DNA of 9,215 nt from Acidobacteriota bacterium (GTDB lineage Bacteria; Acidobacteriota; Holophagae; Thermotomaculales; Thermotomaculaceae), in contig WFPG01000244.1 in the NCBI GenBank assembly GCA_015487755.1, positions 1 to 9,215 on the forward strand, read 5' to 3'. The notes below the pieces were generated by a model. The model saw nothing but the letters and a program-made list of their open reading frames with translations. It was not told the DNA's origin and ran no database searches. A program made the translations under genes and the position numbers. The first letter of the stretch is position 1; the number at the start of each line of letters is the position of its first letter. Of this stretch, positions 1 to 5,614 are shown in pieces.

Positions 1-2058
1 AAAAAAACACCTTCTAAAAAGAAAGCAAAAGAAAAGACGGTAAAAGAAGAAGCAAAAAAAAGCACAAAGCCTGTTAAAAAAGAGAAAAAGCAGGAAACAA
101 AAGCAAAGAAAGAGGCAAAAGTAAAAAAAGAAACCAAAAAAGCAGAAAGAAAACCTGTTAAAAAAGAAGAGAAAGAGGTTAAAAAGGCTAAAAAAACACC
201 GCCTAAAGCGGAAAAAGTAGAGAAAAAAGCGGATAAAAAGGAAGCCAAACAGGAAAAATCTGTTGTTAAGAAAGAAGAGAAAAAGTACGAGCCGGGAGAA
301 CTCGGCATTATAGAACTTTCGGAATTTACAACAGTAAGGCAACTTGCCGCAAAGATAGGAAGAAAAACAAAAGAGGTAATGGCAAAGTTAAAGGAAAAAG
401 GGGTTAACGCCGGTGCAAACCAGATGATTGATTTCAACCTTATTGAAGAAATTGCTGGGGAATTCGGCTACCTTGTTGACAAAATCCCTTATGAGCATGA
501 AGCCCTTGTTGAACTTGAAAAGCCAGACCCTGAAGAAAAATTAACAGAAAGGCCGCCTATTGTTACTTTAATGGGGCATGTTGACCACGGGAAGACCTCT
601 CTTCTTGATAAAATAAGGCATAGCAGAATTACCGCAAAAGAAGCAGGCGGCATTACCCAACATATAGGCGCATATCAGGTTGAGCATCAGGGCAAAAAGA
701 TTACATTTTTAGATACCCCCGGCCACGAGGCTTTTACCAAAATGAGGGCAAGGGGAGCAAATGTTACAGACATCGTTATCCTTGTTGTTGCGGCAGACGA
801 GGGAATAAAGCCCCAGACTGTTGAGGCTATCAATCACGCAAAATCTGCCGGGGTTGCAATAATAGTAGCAATAAACAAAATAGACAAACCTGAGGCAAAC
901 CCCGATATGGTAAAAAGGCAATTACTTGAGCATGATTTGATTGTTGAAGATTACGGCGGGGATATAGTTTCCGTTCCAGTTTCCGCAAAAAGCGGGCAGG
1001 GAATAGACGAATTGCTTGAATACATACTTTTAATTGCTGAAATGCTTGAATTAAAGGCAAACCCTGACAGGCCTGCAAAAGGTTATATTATTGAGGCAAA
1101 GATTGACAAAGGCAGGGGCCCTGTTGCTACCGTGCTTGTTCAAAACGGAACCTTAAAAAGAGGGGATATTTTTACATGCGGTTACACTTACGGCAAGGTA
1201 AGGGGAATGTTCAACGATTTAGGAAAGCAGGTAAAAGAAGCACCCCCTTCAACCCCTGTTGAGGTTTTAGGCTTTAACTCAATCCCCGATGCAGGGGACA
1301 AGTTCTATGTTGTAAAAAGCGAGCAGATAGCAAGGGAGATAGCGGAGGTTAAAAAGTTAAGGGATGAATCCTCAAAACAGCAAGCACAGCCTAAAAAGTT
1401 AAGCCTTGAAGACTTGTTTAAGAAAATGGAAGAGGGAGAGGTTAAGGAATTACCTATAGTTTTGAAATGCGATGTTCAGGGCTCTGTTGAAACAATTGAC
1501 GCACTTTTGAATAAACTTTCAAACCCTGAAGTTAAAATAAATGTAATTCACAAGGCAGTTGGGGCAATTACGGAAAACGATGTTTTGCTTGCTTCCGCTT
1601 CAAATGCGATTATAGTGGGGTTTCATGTCAAGGCTGACAAAAAGACTATGAAACTTGCGGAGCAGGAAGGCGTTGAAATAAGGATACATAACATTATTTA
1701 TGAATTAACAAATGAGATAAAAGCGGCTATTGAAGGTATGCTTGAGCCTGAAATTAAGGAAGAGGTAATAGGCAGGCTTGAGGTTAGAAAGGTTTTCAAA
1801 GTACCGAAAGTGGGATTTGTCGCAGGCTGCTATGTTCAGGAAGGCTATATAACAAGAAAATCAATGGTAAGGGTTTACAGAGACAATATACTTATCCACG
1901 ACGGCAGAATTTCGTCCCTTAAAAGGTTTAAAGACGATGTTTCAGAAGTAAAAGCGGGATACGAATGCGGCCTTTCAATTGAGAATTTAAAAGACATAAG
2001 GGAAGGGGACGAGATAGAGGCTTACATCACCGTTGAGGTTAAGAAAACCTTAAAATAA
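1..2058 (+). CDS. infB: Translation initiation factor IF-2, 5'-truncated by the window edge
   Basis: IF-2 is the GTPase that brings fMet-tRNA to the 30S subunit and promotes 50S joining. The frame is open from base 1, giving 685 visible residues; the ATG at 379 lies inside the IF2-N domain and is not the real start. Residues 1 to about 98 are a Lys/Glu/Ala-rich linker with few hydrophobic residues, typical of IF-2 N-terminal extensions and containing two KPVKKE repeats. An IF2-N domain follows (about 103-156). The G domain shows G1 GHVDHGKT (192-199), G2 GGITQHIG (216-223), G3 DTPGHEAF (238-245), G4 NKID (292-295) and G5 SAK (328-330). The EF-Tu-like domain 2, the IF-2 domain 3 (from about [15 protein letters not shown]) and the C-terminal initiator-tRNA-binding domain are complete to the TAA stop. 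It heads the visible part of an operon; in many bacteria nusA lies just upstream. Identification is essentially certain; only the N-terminus is missing. Confidence 0.98.
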   Translation, partial: KKTPSKKKAKEKTVKEEAKKSTKPVKKEKKQETKAKKEAKVKKETKKAERKPVKKEEKEVKKAKKTPPKAEKVEKKADKKEAKQEKSVVKKEEKKYEPGELGIIELSEFTTVRQLAAKIGRKTKEVMAKLKEKGVNAGANQMIDFNLIEEIAGEFGYLVDKIPYEHEALVELEKPDPEEKLTERPPIVTLMGHVDHGKTSLLDKIRHSRITAKEAGGITQHIGAYQVEHQGKKITFLDTPGHEAFTKMRARGANVTDIVILVVAADEGIKPQTVEAINHAKSAGVAIIVAINKIDKPEANPDMVKRQLLEHDLIVEDYGGDIVSVPVSAKSGQGIDELLEYILLIAEMLELKANPDRPAKGYIIEAKIDKGRGPVATVLVQNGTLKRGDIFTCGYTYGKVRGMFNDLGKQVKEAPPSTPVEVLGFNSIPDAGDKFYVVKSEQIAREIAEVKKLRDESSKQQAQPKKLSLEDLFKKMEEGEVKELPIVLKCDVQGSVETIDALLNKLSNPEVKINVIHKAVGAITENDVLLASASNAIIVGFHVKADKKTMKLAEQEGVEIRIHNIIYELTNEIKAAIEGMLEPEIKEEVIGRLEVRKVFKVPKVGFVAGCYVQEGYITRKSMVRVYRDNILIHDGRISSLKRFKDDVSEVKAGYECGLSIENLKDIREGDEIEAYITVEVKKTLK

Positions 2059-2346
2059 ATGATATCCGTTCAGGTTTTAATAGTTGACGCAATAGTTACA
2101 GGCAGCAGGTCTTTAAAGGAAAAGAGGGCTGTTTTAAACAGTATTAAAGGGAGTATTGCGTCAAAGTTCAATGTTTCCATAAGCGAACTTGACTACCTTG
2201 ATAAGTGGCAGAGAACTATGTTGGGTTTTGCCGTTATCTCAAACGACGGTAGGCTTAACTCTAAAACACTTGAGAAGATTTCAGATATTATTCACAATGA
2301 CGGAAGGCTTGAAGTAGTACATTCAAGCATTGAGGAATTGGGATGA
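2059..2346 (+). CDS. ylxP: YlxP-like DUF503 family protein
   Basis: This is a 95-residue protein of the DUF503/YlxP family, small proteins of unresolved role that are very often encoded next to infB and rbfA. The family signature is visible as SRSLKEKRAVL (16-26), then FNVSISELDYLDKWQRTMLG (37-56) and AVISND (58-63). Length fits the family (about 90-100 residues). The ATG follows the infB TAA with no gap, and no good Shine-Dalgarno sequence lies at normal distance, so translation probably depends on ribosomes finishing infB. The 3' end overlaps the next gene by four bases (ATGA). Its position suggests a part in ribosome assembly or translation, but that is inference; no catalytic motif is seen. 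Confidence 0.9.
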   Translation: MISVQVLIVDAIVTGSRSLKEKRAVLNSIKGSIASKFNVSISELDYLDKWQRTMLGFAVISNDGRLNSKTLEKISDIIHNDGRLEVVHSSIEELG

Positions 2347-3302
2347 AAGAGTTTATTAAATTAAAAGATTTTATTGAAAAAAACGGCGAATTTGTGCTAA
2401 TAGGGCATAAAAACGCAGACGGCGACTGTATAGGGACTATGTCCGCCTTTGCAATTGTTCTGGAGAAATTGGGGAAAGGTTTTGAACTGCTTGTCGCAGA
2501 CCCCGTTCCTTACGGCTATCTCTTTTTAAAACATGTTAAAGATTTTAAGGTAAAAGAAAAACACAATTGTAAGAATAAGCCTGTAATACTTTTTGAATGC
2601 GGAACTGTTGAAAGGTGCGGGATTGAACTTGAAAATTGCGGCGAGATTGTTAACTTTGACCACCACCCTGACAACACATTTTACGCAGATATAAACATAG
2701 TAAACCCTGAAGCCTCTTCGGTAGGGGAAATGGGGACATTGTTTTTTAAGGAATTCTTCCCAGACTTAATTAATACAGATGTTGCCAATGCACTTTACAC
2801 CGCTATCCACACAGACACAGGGGGTTTTGCATATTCAAATGTAAGCAAAAACACCTTTGATGTTGCTTCCTTTCTTATTGAAAAAGGGCTTGACAATCAA
2901 CTTGTGTGCAACGAGGTTTACGGAAACAACAGAATTGAAAAAACAAAACTTTTAGGGTATTACCTTCAAAACCTGAAAATAGTTAAAATTAAAGATTTCA
3001 ACCTGTGCTACGGTGTTTTAACCTTAAAAGACCTTGAAAATTTCAACTGCACTTCAAGGGATACAGAAAACTTTGCAAATTATCCCAGAGGGATAAAGGG
3101 AGCGGATGTAGGTGTTTTCTTTCTTGAAGTGGAAAAAGGTTTTTTTAAGGTTTCGTTGAGAAGCAAGGGGAAAATAATTGTAAACAAAGTTGCGGCAAGG
3201 CTTTCTGGAGGCGGGCACAAATTTGCCGCAGGCTGCACTGTAAAAGGCAACTTTGAAGAGGTTTTTGAAAAACTTAAAAACGAGTTTTTAAAAGATGAAT
3301 AA
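2343..3302 (+). CDS. nrnA: DHH/DHHA1 family phosphoesterase (NrnA-like nanoRNase / pAp phosphatase)
   Basis: The 319-residue product has the two-domain layout of bacterial NrnA enzymes, which degrade 2-5-nt RNA and often also dephosphorylate 3',5'-pAp, using two Mn ions. The N-terminal DHH domain shows motif I GHKNADGDCIG (H22, D26, D28), the DHH motif NFDHHPDN (D106-H107-H108) and motif IV HTDTGGFAYSN (D158). The C-terminal DHHA1 domain carries GGGHKFAAG (289-297). Length matches NrnA (about 310-330). Motif II, usually an Asp in a short D-x-x-x-x-x-R context, reads FECGTVER here, with Glu at residue 85 where Asp is expected. The gene overlaps ylxP by four bases and truB by eight, and GAGGA at 2332-2336 is a plausible ribosome-binding site. 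NrnA-type genes between rbfA and truB are common in several phyla, which supports the call. Exact substrate range cannot be read from sequence. Confidence 0.87.
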   Translation: MKEFIKLKDFIEKNGEFVLIGHKNADGDCIGTMSAFAIVLEKLGKGFELLVADPVPYGYLFLKHVKDFKVKEKHNCKNKPVILFECGTVERCGIELENCGEIVNFDHHPDNTFYADINIVNPEASSVGEMGTLFFKEFFPDLINTDVANALYTAIHTDTGGFAYSNVSKNTFDVASFLIEKGLDNQLVCNEVYGNNRIEKTKLLGYYLQNLKIVKIKDFNLCYGVLTLKDLENFNCTSRDTENFANYPRGIKGADVGVFFLEVEKGFFKVSLRSKGKIIVNKVAARLSGGGHKFAAGCTVKGNFEEVFEKLKNEFLKDE

Positions 3303-4164
3303 TGTTTACCTTATAGACAAACCTGAAGGGCTTACCTCTTTTGATATAGTGAGAATTGTTAGAAAAGAATTAGGCATAAAAAGGGTTGGGCATACAGGGA
3401 CATTAGACCCTTTTGCAACAGGGCTTTTAATTGTATGCACCGGGAACTTCACAAGGCTTGCAGATTACTTTCACCGTTACCTTAAAACCTACAGGGCGGT
3501 TTTTGTTTTTGGGGAATTCAGGGATACAGACGATGTTACCGGAAGGGTAATAAAAGAGTTTCCTCTTTTGAAAATACCGCCAAAACAAATAGAACATACC
3601 TTAAAAACCTTTGAAGGGGAGATTGAGCAATTGCCCCCCTTTATTTCCGCAAAAAAGGTAAACGGAGAAAGGCTTTACAACTTAAACAGGGAAGTAAGAA
3701 AAGTTAACCCTGAAAAAGCAAAGGTGTTTGTTAAAGAGATAAAAATTTTGTCCTATAATTTCCCGAAATTGGAAGTTGAAATTACATGCGGCACAGGTAC
3801 ATATATACGCTCTATTGCCAGAGATTTAGGGGAAAAGTTAAACTGCGGGTGCTATGTTGAAAGTTTAAGAAGGGTAAGCATAGGAAATTACAATGTTGAA
3901 AACGCCGTAAAAACAGACAACTTAAAGCCTATTCCTCATAAAGACATTCTCTACCATTTAGATGCGGTAGTTCCCGAGGAAAAAATACTTGAGAAGATTT
4001 ATGCGGGAAACGAGGTTTATATTGCTAACTTTGATATACATACCGAAAAAGTAAGGGTTTTTACACCCTTTTTTAAAGAACTTGTGTCAATCTGTTCGGC
4101 AAAAAGGAAAGAAAACGGGATTATGCTTAAACCTGAAAAGGTATTTGTTCAGAGGGGAAAATGA
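3295..4164 (+). CDS. truB: tRNA pseudouridine(55) synthase TruB
   Basis: TruB isomerises U55 in the T-loop of nearly all elongator tRNAs to pseudouridine. The 289-residue product starts with the family's LIDKPEGLTSFD (6-17) and has the catalytic motif GHTGTLDPFATG (32-43) with nucleophile D38. Y66 in KTYRA matches E. coli Y76, and R172 in GTGTYIRS matches the conserved active-site Arg. The LRR segment (191-193) is also present, followed by a short TruB C-terminal/PUA-like tail, making the protein slightly shorter than E. coli TruB (314). One oddity is PPFISAKK (114-121), where most family members have PPxYSAxK, so the usual Tyr is Ile117. The ATG overlaps the end of the DHH gene by eight bases and the stop overlaps the next ATG, placing it in the infB operon. 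Function is very secure. Confidence 0.96.
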   Translation: MNNVYLIDKPEGLTSFDIVRIVRKELGIKRVGHTGTLDPFATGLLIVCTGNFTRLADYFHRYLKTYRAVFVFGEFRDTDDVTGRVIKEFPLLKIPPKQIEHTLKTFEGEIEQLPPFISAKKVNGERLYNLNREVRKVNPEKAKVFVKEIKILSYNFPKLEVEITCGTGTYIRSIARDLGEKLNCGCYVESLRRVSIGNYNVENAVKTDNLKPIPHKDILYHLDAVVPEEKILEKIYAGNEVYIANFDIHTEKVRVFTPFFKELVSICSAKRKENGIMLKPEKVFVQRGK

Positions 4165-4862
4165 AACATTTTGTAATAGGAAAAGGAAGGCTGGGAAAAA
4201 CTGTTTTAAACTCTTTAAATAGAATAGGGGAAGGGATTGTCGATGATGTTATTGACGCAGATATTGTCTGGATTGTTATCCCTGATTCTGCCATAAAGGA
4301 TAAAGTTAAAGAAATTGAAAAGGATTTAAGTGACAAACACATTCTTGTTCATTGCAGCGGTTTTTTCCCCGCTTCAATTTTAAGGAATTCAAAAACAGAA
4401 AGGCTTGTTTCACTACACCCTGCTTTTTCTTTTTCAAACCCCCTGGATTTCTTTCCTGAAAATATATTCTGGGCTTATCAGGGGGATAGTGCACTTTTCA
4501 ATTATTTTTCAAGCCTTGTTTCAAAATGGAAAGGCACGGCAAAATACATATCCGAAAAGCAAAAGGCTTTTTATCACATAGCATGTGTGTTTGCCTCAAA
4601 CTTCCCTGTTGTGTCCCTTTTAATAGCGGAAAAACTTTTTGAAGAGTCAGGGATAGAGTTTTCTGATGTAAAAAAGGGGCTTGTTACTCCTGTATGCGAA
4701 AAAATCAAAGGAGATGTCAGGTTAAGCGATATTCTGACAGGGCCTGCCAAAAGAAAAGATATGGAAACAATTTTGAAAGAGATTGAGGTTTTAAAGCCTT
4801 TTGATAAAGATTTATCGCTGATTTACCAATTATTAAGTGATTTTGTGTTGAAAAATCTATGA
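4161..4862 (+). CDS. Rossmann-like, DUF2520 domain protein (putative NAD(P)-dependent oxidoreductase)
   Basis: The 233-residue product resembles the 'Rossmann-like and DUF2520' family, presumed dehydrogenases with a 6-phosphogluconate-dehydrogenase-like layout and no settled substrate. Visible marks are the dinucleotide-binding turn GKGRLG (7-12), the strand DADIVWIVIPDSAI (32-45), HCSG (64-67), SLHP (84-87), and in the helical DUF2520 half YHIACVFASNF (138-148) and LTGPAKRKD (192-200; the family usually has RGD or similar at the end). Only about 20 residues separate the Gly-rich turn from DADIV, whereas usual members have about 50, so the second strand that normally contacts the adenosine ribose seems to be missing. 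It is shorter than typical relatives (about 260-300). It starts in the truB stop (ATGA overlap), with GAGGGG at 4152-4157 as ribosome-binding site, and is the last gene of the operon. Family call is good; biochemical role is unknown. Confidence 0.8.
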   Translation: MKHFVIGKGRLGKTVLNSLNRIGEGIVDDVIDADIVWIVIPDSAIKDKVKEIEKDLSDKHILVHCSGFFPASILRNSKTERLVSLHPAFSFSNPLDFFPENIFWAYQGDSALFNYFSSLVSKWKGTAKYISEKQKAFYHIACVFASNFPVVSLLIAEKLFEESGIEFSDVKKGLVTPVCEKIKGDVRLSDILTGPAKRKDMETILKEIEVLKPFDKDLSLIYQLLSDFVLKNL

Positions 4863-4869
4863 TTTTTTA
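4849..4869 (+). other. AT-rich inverted repeat over the stop codon of the DUF2520 gene
   Basis: AAAAATC (4851-4857) and GATTTTT (4861-4867) are perfect complements around the loop TAT, extendable by one G-T and one T-A pair. It sits exactly at the end of the infB-truB operon and might slow or end transcription. With only one G-C pair and no further T-run behind it, it is not a convincing intrinsic terminator. Confidence 0.22.
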
Positions 4870-4934
4870 TAGATTATTGATAGACTACAGGATATTTCCG
4901 TATGTAAACGGAATAGCCGATTAAGGAGGATATT
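4863..4934 (+). promoter_or_regulatory. Leader of the charged coiled-coil gene, with strong ribosome-binding site
   Basis: This 72-base gap separates the operon end from the next gene. It ends with AAGGAGG at 4923-4929, five bases before the ATG at 4935, which fixes that start; it is the clearest Shine-Dalgarno site in the left half of the window. A small hairpin, TTCCGT (4896-4901) with ACGGAA (4908-4913) around a six-base loop, lies just upstream. A possible weak promoter is TTGATA at 4877-4882 with TATGTA at 4901-4906 (18-base spacing), but the -10 match is poor. The gene could equally be transcribed by read-through from truB. Confidence 0.35.
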
Positions 4935-5447
4935 ATGGTCGATAAGGAAAAAGCAAAAGAGAAAACAAAGGAATTGATGGAGAAATCTCTTGATTTTATT
5001 AAAGAAACCTCTGTGAGAATTAGAAAAGAAGCACAGAGGAAGTGGAAAATTTCCAATTTAAAACTTGAAATAGCAAGTTTAAAGCACCAGATGGGCACTG
5101 TTTTCAAAGAATTGGGGCGCTACCTATACTTTGCGACAAAAGAAGATAACCTTGACGAGGAAAAGTATAAAGAATTTTTTGAAAGAATAGCAAGGATTGA
5201 AGAAAAAATTCAGGAAAAAGAAGAGTTGATTGAGAAGATTAAACAGGAAGAGTTAAAAGAAGAAGCACAGTTTATAGATATTGAAGAGGAAGAACTTTCT
5301 CAGTACAAAGAAGAAGAAAAAACCGAAGAGGTTGAGCAAAAAGAGGGGAAGAAAAGAGGAAGAAAGAAGAAAAAGGAAGAAGAAAAAGAAGAGGAAGAAA
5401 AGAAAAAGATTGACGCCGAAACAGAGATTGAAAATCCTGAAAATTAA
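4935..5447 (+). CDS. Unknown protein, highly charged coiled coil with K/E-rich tail
   Basis: I do not recognise this 170-residue protein. It has no signal peptide, membrane segment or Cys motif. Residues 1-36 are a charged amphipathic helix. Residues 37-68 (WKISNLKLEIASLKHQMG then FKELGRYLYFATKED) are the only part with regular hydrophobic spacing and look like the conserved core. Residues 74-110 continue as heptad-like helix (FFERIARIEEKIQEKEELIEKI), and residues 108-170 are almost entirely Lys and Glu, with a basic patch KKRGRKKKK (139-147) that could contact nucleic acid. The strong AAGGAGG site and a frame free of stops support a real gene. It stands between the translation operon and a tRNA gene. 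A structural, chaperone-like or RNA/DNA-binding role is possible, but nothing in the sequence decides this. The frame is reliable, the function unknown. Confidence 0.8.
   Translation: MVDKEKAKEKTKELMEKSLDFIKETSVRIRKEAQRKWKISNLKLEIASLKHQMGTVFKELGRYLYFATKEDNLDEEKYKEFFERIARIEEKIQEKEELIEKIKQEELKEEAQFIDIEEEELSQYKEEEKTEEVEQKEGKKRGRKKKKEEEKEEEEKKKIDAETEIENPEN
5338..5409 (+). repeat. 72-base uninterrupted homopurine tract
   Basis: Every base from 5338 to 5409 on the + strand is A or G, with no pyrimidine. It encodes the Lys/Glu-rich tail and KKRGRKKKK patch of the charged protein. Much of this follows from Lys (AAR), Glu (GAR), Gly (GGR) and Arg (AGR) codons, all pure purine in this codon style. Such tracts can form triplex DNA or R-loops and tend to vary in length by slippage. 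It ends 18 bases before the -35 box of the tRNA promoter. Confidence 0.9.
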
Positions 5448-5455
5448 TATATAAT
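5428..5455 (+). promoter_or_regulatory. Sigma-70-type promoter for tRNA-Ala
   Basis: TTGAAA (5428-5433) and a perfect TATAAT (5450-5455) are separated by 16 bases, a near-consensus housekeeping promoter. A start near 5462 would leave about ten bases ahead of the mature tRNA 5' end at 5472. The -35 box and most of the spacer lie within the last codons of the charged coiled-coil gene, whose stop codon ends at 5447, so the promoter overlaps coding sequence. Confidence 0.72.
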
Positions 5456-5471
5456 TCTATTCTTGACAGGT

Positions 5472-5547
5472 GGGGCTATGGTGCAGCTGGGAGCACGCCA
5501 CACTGGCAGTGTGGAGGTCACGGGTTCGAGTCCCGTTAGCTCCACCA
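5472..5547 (+). tRNA. tRNA-Ala (anticodon GGC)
   Basis: The 76 bases fold as a complete cloverleaf. The acceptor stem is GGGGCTA with TAGCTCC, D stem GTGC/GCAC, anticodon stem CCACA/TGTGG with loop CTGGCAG, a five-base variable loop, and T stem ACGGG/CCCGT with loop TTCGAGT. The anticodon GGC (5505-5507) reads GCC and GCT-type Ala codons. The third acceptor pair is G3-U70, the main identity element for alanyl-tRNA synthetase, and base 73 is A; both confirm alanine. The CCA end is encoded. The tRNA stands alone between two protein genes, with its own promoter at 5428-5455. Confidence 0.97.
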
Positions 5548-5560
5548 TTTTTTTATTTTT
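5548..5560 (+). terminator. T-rich tract directly after tRNA-Ala
   Basis: Seven T, one A and five T follow the CCA end with no intervening base. No separate hairpin precedes it; the only nearby structure is the tRNA T-arm and acceptor stem. It could help release polymerase after the tRNA or serve as a 3' trimming site. Without a dedicated stem, read-through into pncB is also possible. Confidence 0.3.
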
Positions 5561-5572
5561 CCCTCCAATCCT

Positions 5573-5599
5573 TTGAAAATCCCTGATTTGGTGTAAAAT
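5573..5599 (+). promoter_or_regulatory. Candidate promoter for the pncB-pncA-nucleotidase unit
   Basis: TTGAAA (5573-5578) and TAAAAT (5594-5599) are spaced by 15 bases, slightly short. A start near 5606 would leave a leader of only about nine bases, putting the AGGGGA ribosome-binding site almost at the 5' end of the mRNA. The -35 region repeats ten bases (TTGAAAATCC) of the tRNA promoter. No palindromic site recognisable as an NAD-metabolism repressor operator was seen. Confidence 0.4.
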
Positions 5600-5614
5600 A
5601 GAAAAGGGGAAATT

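Noticed and set aside
1..300. Lys/Ala/Glu repeats at the start of the window as a separate low-complexity or repeat element
   Set aside because: They are in frame with infB, and such linkers are normal for IF-2; the KPVKKE repeats are short and degenerate.
709..1078. Two reverse-strand frames of 70 and 82 codons inside infB
   Set aside because: They lie opposite the conserved GTPase domain, show no family features and have no context of their own; they are antisense shadows.
379..2058. infB starting at the ATG at 379
   Set aside because: The frame is open upstream to base 1 and encodes the start of the IF2-N domain plus a typical Lys-rich linker, so 379 is an internal Met codon.
4127..4494. 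Reverse-strand frames opposite truB and the DUF2520 gene
   Set aside because: Compositionally they are mirror images of the coding strand, and the + strand genes carry clear family motifs.
4874..5107. 77-codon reverse-strand frame overlapping the charged-protein gene
   Set aside because: It is hydrophobic only because it is antisense to Lys/Glu codons, and the + strand gene has a strong ribosome-binding site.
5463..5468. Perfect TTGACA just before the tRNA as a -35 box
   Set aside because: A -10 box would fall inside the tRNA at about 5486-5491, where the sequence has no TATAAT-like match; the upstream promoter fits better.
5565..5591. Imperfect hairpin CCAATC / GATTTGG before pncB as an operator or riboswitch
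   Set aside because: It has only six pairs with a bulge and a 14-base loop, and does not resemble a known NAD-related riboswitch or repressor site.
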